NCBI RefSeq assembly: GCF_014697075.1
Contig: NZ_JACJRE010000016.1
Span: 62,001 to 126,000, forward strand
Reading direction: 5' to 3'
Length of the DNA stretch: 64,000 bases
DNA from: Tolypothrix sp. FACHB-123
Lineage (GTDB): Bacteria > Cyanobacteriota > Cyanobacteriia > Cyanobacteriales > Nostocaceae
This document shows, piece by piece, positions 1 to 8,940 of this stretch. The notes below the pieces were generated by a model that made no database searches, was not told the origin of the DNA, and saw nothing but the letters and a program-made list of their open reading frames with translations. Positions within the stretch are counted from its first letter, which is position 1; the number at the start of each line of letters is the position of its first letter. A program made the translations under genes and the position numbers.

Positions 1-1010
1 AAAACTTACTTTTACTACAAAAATCTAGTCAAAATAGAATAATTCTGTTGAATTTTGTTCTAGAAAATGAACCAATTTATCTAGAACAAAAACAGATATT
101 CTTTATAGCTCATTAGACCTAAGTTATTGAGAAAACACAATCTGTCTCTCCTGAATTAATTAGATCTACAAATGCACCTTGATTGCTATGATGTTCAGTC
201 AAATATCTTCCATGACTACATAGCTATTAAGTAATTTATATTGGAAAAATTTTTGGCAACAATTAACTTTAACTACTAGCTTGACAATAGTTTGTAAATA
301 CTATTTACTTCTACTGTTATTGCTATGTAGTATTAATAATTTGAATTTCCAAAAATCAATTTGTAAAAATATTGTTTAATTTTTTATTGAAAAAAGTATC
401 CGTAATTCTTTGTAACTGTTTAAAATAATTACACATTCAAAATACATTGTATTAAATAACACAATAATGGGAAAGTGCTCATGCTTTGTCTGTTTTAAGC
501 TACAAAGCTATATATTCCGATGTGAAATTAAGCCTATGTTATAAATTTTGCTAATGAACACGCAATTTTATGTGTTGCTATCTACATCAATATAAAGTTT
601 TAGTTATTTTAAATAAAATTTATATAAATTAATTCAATAGGATAATGTTATAAAAATAACTTTTATACTTAAAGACTAATACTGAAATGTCAAGTAAACA
701 TGACATTTGATTATATAAAGTGTGTTTTTTATCAGTAATTTTATGTATTTTCTTAATTTCTGCGTTAGTTTTTCTTATAATGGCGCTGTTATAGCATGAT
801 TGACTTAGTTACAGGTATATAGAACTTACGCAAGTATCAAATCAATCAAAATTTTTTCTTACTTCCTAAAGGGTAGCCTGCGCAGGCTAAATTATATGCA
901 TCTTCATCTTGAATTGGTTTGATGCTATAAACCTTTTTCAAACAATACCCATACTTTGATAGCATTTTGGAAATGTTAATTATTGTGTATTGAGAGATAA
1001 ATAAGCAGCT
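1..1010. other. AT-rich gene-free stretch
   Basis: About 1 kb of very AT-rich DNA with frequent stops in all frames. No ORF longer than about 25 codons with a credible start was found on either strand. The only clear structure is a perfect 16-base palindrome, TAGCCTGCGCAGGCTA, at 874-889. The promoter of the SDR gene that follows should lie here, but no confident -35/-10 pair was picked. Confidence 0.6.
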
Positions 1011-1688
1011 ATGACAAAGGGATCTTATATTTTTCTGGCTGGAGCCAGTCGTGGTGTTGGGCGAGAAATTGCTAACTACTTAGCAGCACAACAGCTAAAA
1101 ATCAAAGTACTGCTAAGAAAACCAGATGCTGCTGCTGATTTAGAAGCATTGGGTATTCAGGTGGTTTTTGGCGATGCGATGAATGTCAGCGATGTAGAAC
1201 GTGCAATACTGACAGATGAACTCATCGATACAGTAATCAGTACTATAGGTGGGTTACCTGATGAGACTAACAGGGCTGATTATCCTGGGAATAAAAATTT
1301 GATTGATGCAGCAGTCAAAGCTGGGGTAAAAAAGTTTATTCTCGTAACTTCTATTGGTACAGGTAATAGTGTTGGTGCTTTGTCGCCGCAAGCTTTAGCC
1401 GCGTTGCAAAATGTTTTGATTGAAAAAGACAAGGCTGAACAACACTTAATTAATAGCGGACTTACCTACACTATCATCCGTCCAGGGGGTCTAAAATCTG
1501 AACCTGCAACGGGTAATGCAGTTTTAACTGAAGACATTCGGATTGTTGGTAGCATCCATCGCGCAGATGTGGCACAGTTAGTTGTTCGCGCTCTCAATTC
1601 TGAGCGTGCTAATAATAAAGTATTATCAGCAGTTGATAAAAATCAGTTGTTTGGGCAAACGGATTTTGTGGAATTTAATTTAGATTAA
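1011..1688 (+). CDS. Atypical SDR, NAD(P)-binding protein
   Basis: A 225-aa single-domain Rossmann protein. The N-terminal strand and dinucleotide loop are visible as GASRGVG at residues 11-17, followed by an acidic/basic pattern (LLRKPDAAADL) and a VTSIGTG segment near residue 105. This is the NmrA/Ycf39-like 'atypical SDR' pattern: the classical catalytic YxxxK is not evident, so it may be a redox enzyme with another catalytic residue or an NAD(P)-dependent assembly or regulatory factor. The IIRPGGL motif near residue 155 is typical of the family. It has the full length for a one-domain member. The gene stands alone, with a heptamer repeat directly downstream. The family is confident; the substrate is unknown. 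Confidence 0.85.
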   Translation: MTKGSYIFLAGASRGVGREIANYLAAQQLKIKVLLRKPDAAADLEALGIQVVFGDAMNVSDVERAILTDELIDTVISTIGGLPDETNRADYPGNKNLIDAAVKAGVKKFILVTSIGTGNSVGALSPQALAALQNVLIEKDKAEQHLINSGLTYTIIRPGGLKSEPATGNAVLTEDIRIVGSIHRADVAQLVVRALNSERANNKVLSAVDKNQLFGQTDFVEFNLD

Positions 1689-1697
1689 TGTTGGTGG

Positions 1698-1733
1698 TTG
1701 ACTGTTGACTGTTGACTGTTGACTGTTGACTGT
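1698..1733. repeat. STRR heptamer array, TTGACTG x5
   Basis: Five consecutive copies of the 7-mer TTGACTG lie just after the SDR stop codon. Short tandemly repeated repetitive sequences of 7 bp are characteristic of heterocystous cyanobacterial genomes. Confidence 0.9.
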
Positions 1734-1795
1734 GCCGCACTGAAGCTCTGTCGAAGTGTTGAGTGAGGGGAGAGATTGTCTGGAATTAATCTAGA

Positions 1796-2233
1796 CTACT
1801 CCCCGGAAATTTGTACAAATAATGTACGTTGACGCGGCCCATCTAATTCAAAAAATAATATTGATTGCCAAGTTCCTAATGCTAACTTGCCATCGACAAT
1901 GGGAATAATTTCACTAGTACTGAGCATCATTGCCATTAAATGAGAGTGTGCATTCATCGGTTCGTCTTCTGGAACAATCCTTAAATGCAAGTCATTATGT
2001 AAATATTTCTCTGATTCTGGCGCTAATTTGCGCAAAAATACTTTGATGTCTTCTAACAGGCGTTCTTCATTTTCATTGATAGCTAAAGCGGTTGTTGTAT
2101 GTCGCGAAAATATTAAAGCTTGTCCATTTTGAATTGATGTGGAGTTAATTAAATCCTGAATTTGAGGCGTGATGTTATAAATATTAATTCCCTGTTCAGT
2201 TTTAATTTCTATGAGCTGATTAATAATTGTCAT
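1796..2233 (-). CDS. yjbQ: YjbQ family (UPF0047) protein
   Basis: A 145-aa protein of the YjbQ/UPF0047 family, which has been linked to weak thiamine-phosphate synthase activity in bacteria; the true role is unsettled. Diagnostic motifs are HTTTALAINENE (about residues 42-53), the histidine cluster MNAHSHL near residue 93, GTWQ and DGPRQR near the C-terminus. The histidines are thought to form a metal or ligand site. The open frame extends upstream into the aminotransferase gene, but those residues have no family counterpart, so I start at the ATG at 2233 (MTIINQ). That leaves 8 bp after the aminotransferase stop and suggests co-transcription with it. Confidence 0.88.
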   Translation of the reverse strand: MTIINQLIEIKTEQGINIYNITPQIQDLINSTSIQNGQALIFSRHTTTALAINENEERLLEDIKVFLRKLAPESEKYLHNDLHLRIVPEDEPMNAHSHLMAMMLSTSEIIPIVDGKLALGTWQSILFFELDGPRQRTLFVQISGE

Positions 2234-2241
2234 ATTTTCAA

Positions 2242-3435
2242 TTACGACCCCAATATTGTTTGTAAACCTTGAACTAATCTTTGTATACCTATTTTGACTG
2301 TCTCTTTTTGTAGCGCACCGTAAGCAACTCGCAGATAACATCCATCTTCCATACCAAAAGTTGTACCGGGAATAACTGCTACTTGATGTTCTTGGATGAG
2401 TCTTTTGACTAACTCAAAAGCATTCATGTTGGTATGAACTTTGAGAAAAAAATAGAAAGCGCCATCAGCAGGGGTAATGGTACACAAGCCTTGGAGGCGA
2501 TTGAGAGATTCAAGTACTAATTGTCGCACTTGAGAGATCGCCCCAATATGTTCTGTGAAATATTCCTCTGTGGCTTGTAATGCGCCTAATGCCGCATACT
2601 GAGAAATTACAGGCGGACAAATCAAAATTGTATCTTGGACTTTTTTGATGGAGTCAAGCAGGTGTTGGGGTATTACCATATAACCGATACGCCAGCTAGC
2701 AAAACCGTAGGCTTTAGACAGGCTGTAAAGAGAAATCGTGTAGTCACTACTACCAGTAAAAGCCCCAGGCGATAGGTGTTTTACACCGTTATAGGTAAAG
2801 TATTCATAGGCTTCATCGCTAATATGATAAATGCCGCGAGTGCCTTCGGCACACCTTCGGTGAACGCCACATAATTGATTAACTTCGCGCAATGCGGCTT
2901 CTGGATATACCACCCCTGTAGGATTATTCGGTGAAATTGTGACTACAGCGCGAGTTTTGGGTGTGATTGCTTGGGCGATCGCATCTGGACGCAGTTGGTA
3001 GTTTTCATCTGTATCTACTAATACTGCACGACAACCAGCCATTGCGATCGCCATTTCATGATTGAAATAATAAGGCTTATTGAGGATAATTTCGTCGCCT
3101 GGGTTAGTAATTGCCAAAATAGCGTTCGTAAACGCCATATTGCTTCCCGCTGTCACAACTACGCAATTTTCTGCATTAATTTCAATTCTATTAAAAGCTT
3201 GTAACTTGGCTGTTAATGCCTCTAGTAATTGCGGAATTCCCTCAACAGCTTTGTATAAATTGTTAGTAGGTTCTGAAAGAAATTTGGCTAAAAAGTCTAC
3301 AGATGATTGCGGTGGATTGTAGGAAACAACACCTTGCCCTAAAGAAATAGTTCCGGGGGTGTTTTTAATTAATTCCCCAACTACGGGAATAATCGGCGAT
3401 TGTACCGCCTGCATACGAGATATTAGGGATTTCAT
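2242..3435 (-). CDS. PLP-dependent class I/II aminotransferase
   Basis: A 397-aa fold-type I aminotransferase of the aspartate/aromatic aminotransferase group. The Schiff-base lysine is K241 in SLSKAYGFASWRIGY; the cofactor-binding SPNNPTG lies at residues 169-175 and the ring-stacking SDEAY at 206-210. Length is normal. One oddity is residues 190-199 (GVHRRCAEGT), where family members usually run directly from the NQLC helix into RGIYHISDEAY. The DNA there contains a small palindrome-rich repeat, so this looks like an in-frame repeat insertion. Cytosolic; amino donor and acceptor cannot be named from sequence. The gene is 9 bp downstream of the CcmK-like gene and 8 bp upstream of yjbQ. Confidence 0.9.
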   Translation of the reverse strand: MKSLISRMQAVQSPIIPVVGELIKNTPGTISLGQGVVSYNPPQSSVDFLAKFLSEPTNNLYKAVEGIPQLLEALTAKLQAFNRIEINAENCVVVTAGSNMAFTNAILAITNPGDEIILNKPYYFNHEMAIAMAGCRAVLVDTDENYQLRPDAIAQAITPKTRAVVTISPNNPTGVVYPEAALREVNQLCGVHRRCAEGTRGIYHISDEAYEYFTYNGVKHLSPGAFTGSSDYTISLYSLSKAYGFASWRIGYMVIPQHLLDSIKKVQDTILICPPVISQYAALGALQATEEYFTEHIGAISQVRQLVLESLNRLQGLCTITPADGAFYFFLKVHTNMNAFELVKRLIQEHQVAVIPGTTFGMEDGCYLRVAYGALQKETVKIGIQRLVQGLQTILGS

Positions 3436-3444
3436 ATGAAATTT

Positions 3445-3783
3445 TTACGCTGATAGGGGCGGAGGAAACCGAATATCGGCATGAAATTGCTCAACATTAG
3501 CACTGCGATGAATCGGTAACACATATTCTAAATTTTCATGGGGACGGGGAATAATATGATGGGAAAGCAGCTCACCCCCATTAACTCGCCCTACTGCTGC
3601 TAACCCTGCAACTACAGCCACATTTATCTCACCCACTTCCCCACGAATCAGTACGGTAATTCTTCCTAAATCAGTATTTTCATACCCTACCAGAGTGACG
3701 CGGGCAGCTTTGCACATAGCATCCCCAGCTTCCACTGCTGCGGGGATGCCATAAACTTCAATCATTCCCAGTGCCAGTGTCAC
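3445..3783 (-). CDS. CcmK-type BMC shell protein
   Basis: A 112-aa single bacterial-microcompartment domain protein that would form hexameric facets of the beta-carboxysome shell. It matches the CcmK1/K2 pattern: GMIEVYG at the N-terminus, AGDAMCKAARVTLVGYEN, then RVNGGELLSHHIIPRPHENLEYVLP in two steps, and a short variable tail ending HADIRFPPPLSA. A longer frame starts at a TTG at 3804, but the family begins at the residue encoded by the GTG at 3783, which has GGAG nine bases upstream, so I use that GTG. It is away from the main ccm cluster, as seen for accessory CcmK paralogues (K3-K6 types); which one it is cannot be settled here. Confidence 0.88.
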   Translation of the reverse strand: MTLALGMIEVYGIPAAVEAGDAMCKAARVTLVGYENTDLGRITVLIRGEVGEINVAVVAGLAAVGRVNGGELLSHHIIPRPHENLEYVLPIHRSANVEQFHADIRFPPPLSA

Positions 3784-3831
3784 GTCGCTTTGCTCCGAAT
3801 TCAAAATTCAGTTTTTCATCTTCTACTGGTA

Positions 3832-4398
3832 TTATCTATTAATTTTGTTGAGTTTCATATATCTATAGATAGCTGCGATATTACGAGCATCATCTATACC
3901 GCGATGGTGTCTACCTTGTAATTCCAGTCCTAGATATTCTAGTGCCTGTGCCATCCCAAATTTTTTAGATACACCCAAATATTCAGAAAATTTTTCTTTA
4001 ATATTTATATGCTCTGAACTAAAGGGATAAGGAATTTTATGATATTTACAATCTTGCATAAATTGATTTTTATCATAGTTTCCCCAAGAACAAAAAACAT
4101 GATTAGGAAATAAATTCATCCATGTTTTCAAACTTTCAATTGCTTCTGTGAATTTGGGCGCTTGGGCAATATCTTGTTGTTGAATGCTAGTTAATGTTGT
4201 ACAAAAAATTGTTAATTGTGGATGTCTCACAGGCTGGATGAATTGTTGAAATTCTGAATCAATTTCCCATGTGGTGCGATTGAGCATGACTGCACCAATT
4301 TCAATAATTTCCATTTCATACCTGGGAACTGAGCCTGCATCACAACATGTAGCTTCTAAATCTATGATGAGATAATAATGGTGAGTTTTAGTTGTCAT
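3832..4398 (-). CDS. DEDDh 3'-5' exonuclease (ERI-1/KapD-like)
   Basis: A 188-aa one-domain exonuclease of the RNase T/DNA polymerase III epsilon superfamily. Metal-ligand residues are visible: D13 and E15 in IIDLEAT, D109 in SWGNYDKNQF, and H165 with D170 in HHRGIDDARN, which defines the DEDDh subgroup. The conserved cysteine pair after the first motif (EATCC) and the overall pattern are most like ERI-1/KapD proteins, which trim RNA 3' ends in eukaryotes. The bacterial substrate is not known. No fused domain is present. It lies on the same strand as the BMC gene, 48 bp upstream of its start. Confidence 0.88.
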   Translation of the reverse strand: MTTKTHHYYLIIDLEATCCDAGSVPRYEMEIIEIGAVMLNRTTWEIDSEFQQFIQPVRHPQLTIFCTTLTSIQQQDIAQAPKFTEAIESLKTWMNLFPNHVFCSWGNYDKNQFMQDCKYHKIPYPFSSEHINIKEKFSEYLGVSKKFGMAQALEYLGLELQGRHHRGIDDARNIAAIYRYMKLNKINR

Positions 4399-4510
4399 AT
4401 TAATAAGTAAATATATGTAATTTATTGAACTGCGTCATCAAAGAAGTAACGCAGTTGTATTCATAATATTTCACTATGTAATACATATATTACATAGATA
4501 ATTTGTGAAG

Positions 4511-4960
4511 TCAATAGTCTGTGGGGATTGAGGGGAAAGGCTTGAGCCAGCCAAGTTGCATTGCAGTATCGATCGCCTTAGCTGCGATCGCAAACCACAA
4601 AACACTCTCACCAGCTAATATAAGATAAGGTAATACCGTAGCCAGAGAATTCCAGCCAGCTTCTATTTGACTCAAGCCTCGTACCAAACCAAAAGCAAGT
4701 ACACCACCAGATTTGAGATGGGGATTGTTATCCTTGCGGATAATATAGCGGTAGGTAGCGCCAAACAAAAAACCAGAGAATGAAGCGATCGCCCCACTCA
4801 GCGCAAAGTCTAAATTCAGCGGCTGAATTGCTAAATTTACAAGTGTCGGAAAATACCTGACTAGCACTAGGGTATTGACAAGACTAGTGATGATAAACGC
4901 GATAAATAGGGAAAAAGCACCAATAATTCCCACTTTTAGCGATTCTATCCGTTCTAACAT
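4511..4960 (-). CDS. Conserved small membrane protein
   Basis: A 149-aa integral membrane protein of unknown function. The N-terminal segment after MLERIESLKVG is a long hydrophobic helix, and three more hydrophobic stretches follow, with a charged loop containing RKDNNPHLKSGG between them; the C-terminal half carries small and aromatic residues. The open frame runs upstream to 5113, but that extension is a translation of GGGAGCA repeats, so I start at the ATG at 4960 (a GTG at 4987 is possible). I recognise no named family; similar proteins occur widely in cyanobacteria. It is followed upstream by repeats and the divergent petN. Confidence 0.7.
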   Translation of the reverse strand: MLERIESLKVGIIGAFSLFIAFIITSLVNTLVLVRYFPTLVNLAIQPLNLDFALSGAIASFSGFLFGATYRYIIRKDNNPHLKSGGVLAFGLVRGLSQIEAGWNSLATVLPYLILAGESVLWFAIAAKAIDTAMQLGWLKPFPSIPTDY

Positions 4961-5040
4961 TAACTGAGGCTCGAAAATTCTCTTCACAATATTGCAACGC
5001 CAACGAGGGGAAAGGAAGGAGGACAAGAGGTAGGAGGCGG

Positions 5041-5072
5041 AGAGCAGGGAGCAGGGAGCAGGGAGCAGGGGG
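5041..5072. repeat. STRR heptamer array, GGGAGCA
   Basis: About four tandem copies of GGGAGCA. They account for the spurious proline/leucine-rich N-terminal extension of the downstream minus-strand frame. Confidence 0.85.
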
Positions 5073-5120
5073 AAAATAAAACTGGAGAAGACGTGGTGAC
5101 GCGGAAAAATCAATAATTCT

Positions 5121-5165
5121 CAATGCCCAATGCCCCATGCCCAATGCCCAATGCCCAATGCCCCC
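5121..5165. repeat. STRR heptamer array, TGCCCAA/TGCCCCA
   Basis: Six tandem copies of TGCCCAA or TGCCCCA directly upstream of petN. The same heptamer recurs at many other sites in this window. Confidence 0.9.
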
Positions 5166-5220
5166 TTTCCCAGTATGATAAATATTAGAAACGTTTTGTA
5201 ATTATTTTAAAAGTGGGACT

Positions 5221-5310
5221 ATGGCAATTTTGACACTGGGTTGGGTATCACTCTTAGTCGTGTTTACTTGGTCTATTGCAATGGTAGTTTGGGGACGTAA
5301 CGGATTATAG
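5221..5310 (+). CDS. petN: Cytochrome b6f complex subunit PetN
   Basis: A 29-aa single-helix subunit of the cytochrome b6f complex (subunit VIII) in the thylakoid membrane. The peptide begins [14 protein letters not shown] and ends VVWGRNGL, essentially the family consensus and full length. It is needed for stable assembly of the b6f complex, which passes electrons from plastoquinol to plastocyanin or cytochrome c6. Its small size makes it easy to miss. A second small frame starts 7 bp after the stop, and a terminator lies beyond that, so the two are probably one short transcript. Confidence 0.95.
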   Translation: MAILTLGWVSLLVVFTWSIAMVVWGRNGL

Positions 5311-5317
5311 AGGCATC

Positions 5318-5479
5318 GTGGAAAATCCAGTCCTAAGTATTTTGGCATTGCTAGCCGTACTGCTGCTAGTCGTAGTGACTGGGGGTGTTGGTTATTTAAC
5401 CTTGGCAGATTGGCGCGATCGCCGTCGTCAAGAAAATGAAAAACGCGAAACCAAAAGCACCACTCCCAAGCGACGGTGA
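5318..5479 (+). CDS. Small single-helix membrane protein after petN
   Basis: A 53-aa frame starting with GTG (VENPVLSILALL). Residues 5-30 form one hydrophobic helix rich in Leu and Val, ending in a GGVGYLTL motif; the tail DWRDRRRQENEKRETK is strongly charged, giving an N-out/C-in single-pass topology by the positive-inside rule. An AGAGG overlapping the petN stop can serve as ribosome binding site. Codon use is normal and the frame ends just before a terminator. I do not recognise a named family; its spacing of 7 bp from petN suggests co-expression and perhaps a thylakoid role, which is inference. Confidence 0.7.
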   Translation: MENPVLSILALLAVLLLVVVTGGVGYLTLADWRDRRRQENEKRETKSTTPKRR

Positions 5480-5512
5480 TTTCCCGCTTTTCTTTGATCA
5501 ATAATCCTTCTT

Positions 5513-5548
5513 TAGGGACGCGATGCGATCGTCGTCCCTATCTTGTTT
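5513..5548 (+). terminator. Rho-independent terminator of petN unit
   Basis: Arms TAGGGACG (5513-5520) and CGTCCCTA (5533-5540) pair over 8 bp with a 12-base loop and are followed by the T-rich TCTTGTTTT. It lies 34 bp after the small ORF behind petN. Confidence 0.7.
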
Positions 5549-5729
5549 TAGTGATTACACAGTAAAAATGTTACTAATTTTTGTAATATTTATTACTTTA
5601 TTAGTTAAAATTATAAATTTATTGGAAAATTTGTTACTTAAGATAGATATCTGGGAATATCTGTTACATTGAACGCAATTCAGGGAATTCTGAAATAGAA
5701 GACTTTCAATATTTAAAGTCCTATTCGGC

Positions 5730-8700
5730 ATGGAAAACTCCTCAACCCTGGCATCAACACAACCGAATTCAGAGCTAAAAGAATATCAAAGCGATCGTTC
5801 TTTGCATCAAGGTGATAAGTATAAAGCTCTCTCTAAAGTTATTGCCCGAATTCGCGCGTCTTTAGATATAGATACTATATTCAAAACTACAGTTACGGAA
5901 GTCCGCCAACTTTTAAATAACGATCGAGTTGGGGTATTTCGTTTTTACCCAGAGTTGGGATGGGAAGGAGAATTTATTTATGAAGATGTAGGTAATGAAT
6001 GGAACTCAGCCCTAAAAGCTAAACTCCAAGATCATTGCTTTGCTGAAGAATTTGTGGAACTTTATCAGCAAGGCAGTATTAATGTTATAGCTGATATTTA
6101 TCAAGCTAGTATTAGTAATTGCCACATCAAAATACTAGAAAAATTTCAAGTAAGAGCAAACATTGCCGCCCCCCTAATGAAAGGTAAACATTTATGGGGA
6201 TTACTTTGCATTCATCAGTGTAGTGAACCTAGGCAATGGCAAGCATCAGAAGTTGAATTTGTCCAACTCATCGCTGAACATTTAAGTGTGGCATTACAGC
6301 AAGCAGATTATCTAGAACAGGCGAAAATACAATCTGCACAATTAGAAAAAGTTAAAGCCAGAGCCAAGGTAGCAGAATGGCAGAAAACCATAGCCATAAC
6401 TGTAGAAAAAATTCGTCAGTTTCTTGATTTAGAAAGCATTTTTCGTGCTAGTACTGAAGAACTAAGAAAACTTTTAAATACCGATCGTGTTGCTATTTAC
6501 CGTTTCTACCCAGATTGGAGTGGTGAATTTGTGTTTGAATCGGTAGCAACAGGTTGGAGTTCCTTAATAGAAGAACAAGCGCAACGTCCGGAATTAGGTG
6601 AAAATGTTAGCGAATGTAGCGTCAAAGATTTAGCAGAAACACCAGTAGTAGATACATATTTACAAGACACAGAAGGTGGGCGTTTTACTAGAGGTGAAGT
6701 ATACCGTATTTGTAATGATATCTACAATGCTGGCTTTAGCGAATGCTACTTGAAAGTTTTAGAAAGCTATCAGGCAAAAGCTTATGTTATTATTGCTATT
6801 TATCACGGTCAAAAGCTTTGGGGTTTGCTAGCTGTCTACCAAAACGACAATCGGCGTGATTGGCAAGAAGATGAAGTTTACCTACTCACCCAAGTTAGTA
6901 CTCAACTAGGTGTAGCATTACAGCAAGTAGAATTTTTACAACAATTGCAAACTCAAGCAGCAGAACTGACTAAAGCTGCTGAAAGACAAAGGGCGTTAGC
7001 GAATACTGTAGAGAAAATTCGTCAATCTTTAGATATTGACACCATCTTTCAAGCTACTACTCAAGAAGTGCGACGCCTTCTAGAAGTAGAAAGAGTTTCC
7101 ATTTATCGTTTCCACCCTGACTGGAGTGGTGATTTTGTGGCTGATTCCATTGCTGATGATGCCATACCAATTGTGAGATCACAACTAGCGATCGCTCATA
7201 ATCTTTTACCAAGAACACCAGCAAACAAACATCCGCGTCATGAGGTTTTTGTACCCATTTCTCAAGGAGAAAAACTGTGGGGATTATTAGTAGCTTATCA
7301 AAACTCTCACGCCCGTTATTGGCAAGATGAAGAGATAAACTTACTAGCACAAGTCGGCGTGCAATTAGGAGTAGCAATACAACAAGCAGAAACTTTAAAA
7401 CAAGTACAGTTACAAGCACAGCAACTTGCACAAGCCGCAGAAAGAGAACGGGAAGCTGCGGAACGAGAACGCAAAGCTACCGAAAGGGAAAAAACATTAG
7501 CGGCGACAGTAGAAAAAATTCGCCAATCCCTCGATCTTCAGACAATATTTACTACCAGTACCCAAGAAGTCCGACGGCTGTTAGAAGTTGAGCGAGCCAC
7601 AATTTACCGCTTCCGTCTTAATAAGACTGTAGAATTTGTTGCTGAATCATTAGCCCAAGATTGGTCACCTAACCGGGAAGTTGTACCTTTAATTGTTCAG
7701 GATTACTGGCAACAAACTCAAGCAAGAGACTATGCTAACAGCAAAATTATCATTATTAATGATATTTATAACACTGAAGATTATACCAGTCAGATTGCTC
7801 TGTTAAAACCAATTGTAGCTAGAGCGTATATGATTGTACCAATTTTTCAAGGTGAGAAACTCTGGGGATTGTTAGCAGCATATCAAAATACTAAACCCCG
7901 CAACTGGCAAGAACATGAAATTGATTTACTCATACATATTGGTAATCAATTAGGGGTAGGACTCCAGCAAGCAGAATTACTGGAAAAAACTCAGCGCCAA
8001 AAAGAAGAACTCAAGCAGACTCTGCAAGAATTACAGCAAACTCAAAGTCAATTAATTCAAAGTGAAAAAATGGCAGGGTTAGGACAGTTAGTAGCTGGTG
8101 TAGCCCATGAAATTAACAATCCCATTAATTTCATCTATGGCAATATTACTCATGTATCTGAGTATGCTGAAGACTTACTAAAATTGCTGCATGTTTATCA
8201 AAAAAATTATCCTAACCCAAAAGCAGAAGTTCAAAAGCAAATAACAGCACTAGATTTAAATTTTCTGGCTCAAGACTTACCAAAAATCCTCAATTCCATG
8301 ACAGTTGGAGCAGAACGCATCAGCGAATTAGTACTTTCATTACGGACTTTTTCCCGTTTAGATGAAGCAGATATGAAACCAGTCAATATCCATGAAGGTA
8401 TTGATAGCACTTTATTAATTCTCGAACATCGTTTGAAGCCTCAAGCTAATTTTCCTGCTATTGAGGTAGTAAAACAATACAGAAAATTACCTTTGGTAGA
8501 ATGCTATGCTGCTCAGATAAATCAGGTTTTTATGAATGTGATTAGCAATGCCATTGATGCTTTAGAAGATGCAATCATCAAAGATAAAAACTTGCAAAAT
8601 CCGCAAATTCATATCTGTACAGAAGTGATAGAGGAAAACTCTATTTTGATTAACATTGATGATAATGGTTGTGGCATTCCAGAGAACGTGCGATCGCGGA

Positions 8701-8873
8701 TTTTTGACCCCTTCTTTACCACCAAAGAACCGGGTAAAGGTACTGGTTTAGGGCTATATATTAGTTATCAGATTGTTGTTGAAAAACATAATGGAACAAT
8801 CAAATGTATTTCCGAACCTGGGAAAGGTTCTCAGTTTCAGATCCAAATACCGATAAAATGTGCGGTAAATTAG
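5730..8873 (+). CDS. Four-GAF histidine kinase with CBCR-type GAF1
   Basis: A 1047-aa soluble sensor kinase. It has four GAF domains separated by short coiled linkers (about residues 45-190, 235-400, 435-555 and 605-750), a coiled coil (755-780), a DHp helix with phospho-acceptor H793 in [11 protein letters not shown], and an HATPase_c domain to the end (N box near [10 protein letters not shown] boxes DNGCGIP and GKGTGLGLY). GAF1 shows DXCF-cyanobacteriochrome hallmarks: D101-H-C103-F, then C131-H132 exactly 28 residues later, followed by FQVRAN and [10 protein letters not shown]. It therefore probably binds a bilin and senses light. GAF2 keeps C339-Y340; GAF3 is shortened and GAF4 has no cysteine there. 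No receiver or DNA-binding domain is fused and no partner regulator is adjacent. Confidence 0.92.
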   Translation: MENSSTLASTQPNSELKEYQSDRSLHQGDKYKALSKVIARIRASLDIDTIFKTTVTEVRQLLNNDRVGVFRFYPELGWEGEFIYEDVGNEWNSALKAKLQDHCFAEEFVELYQQGSINVIADIYQASISNCHIKILEKFQVRANIAAPLMKGKHLWGLLCIHQCSEPRQWQASEVEFVQLIAEHLSVALQQADYLEQAKIQSAQLEKVKARAKVAEWQKTIAITVEKIRQFLDLESIFRASTEELRKLLNTDRVAIYRFYPDWSGEFVFESVATGWSSLIEEQAQRPELGENVSECSVKDLAETPVVDTYLQDTEGGRFTRGEVYRICNDIYNAGFSECYLKVLESYQAKAYVIIAIYHGQKLWGLLAVYQNDNRRDWQEDEVYLLTQVSTQLGVALQQVEFLQQLQTQAAELTKAAERQRALANTVEKIRQSLDIDTIFQATTQEVRRLLEVERVSIYRFHPDWSGDFVADSIADDAIPIVRSQLAIAHNLLPRTPANKHPRHEVFVPISQGEKLWGLLVAYQNSHARYWQDEEINLLAQVGVQLGVAIQQAETLKQVQLQAQQLAQAAEREREAAERERKATEREKTLAATVEKIRQSLDLQTIFTTSTQEVRRLLEVERATIYRFRLNKTVEFVAESLAQDWSPNREVVPLIVQDYWQQTQARDYANSKIIIINDIYNTEDYTSQIALLKPIVARAYMIVPIFQGEKLWGLLAAYQNTKPRNWQEHEIDLLIHIGNQLGVGLQQAELLEKTQRQKEELKQTLQELQQTQSQLIQSEKMAGLGQLVAGVAHEINNPINFIYGNITHVSEYAEDLLKLLHVYQKNYPNPKAEVQKQITALDLNFLAQDLPKILNSMTVGAERISELVLSLRTFSRLDEADMKPVNIHEGIDSTLLILEHRLKPQANFPAIEVVKQYRKLPLVECYAAQINQVFMNVISNAIDALEDAIIKDKNLQNPQIHICTEVIEENSILINIDDNGCGIPENVRSRIFDPFFTTKEPGKGTGLGLYISYQIVVEKHNGTIKCISEPGKGSQFQIQIPIKCAVN

Positions 8874-8887
8874 CAGATTTTGGCTGT

Positions 8888-8936
8888 GCGATCGCCTTGA
8901 GAGTAATCCTAGTTGAAAAGGGCGATCGCTTTTTTT
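8888..8936 (+). terminator. Rho-independent terminator after kinase
   Basis: Arms GCGATCGCC (8888-8896) and GGCGATCGC (8921-8929), both containing a HIP1 octamer, pair over 9 bp and are followed by seven T. The 24-base loop is long but the T tract is good. It begins 14 bp after the kinase stop. Confidence 0.65.
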
Positions 8937-8940
8937 AACG

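Noticed and set aside
1796-2341. Longer YjbQ start at 2341
   Set aside because: The extra 36 residues come from the aminotransferase coding region in another frame and have no family support.
4511-5113. Longer start for the small membrane protein at 5113
   Set aside because: The extension translates GGGAGCA repeats and produces a low-complexity Pro/Leu/Ser segment.
5121-5165. Tandem repeats here and elsewhere as CRISPR arrays
   Set aside because: Units are 7 bp with no spacers and no cas genes are present; these are STRR heptamers.
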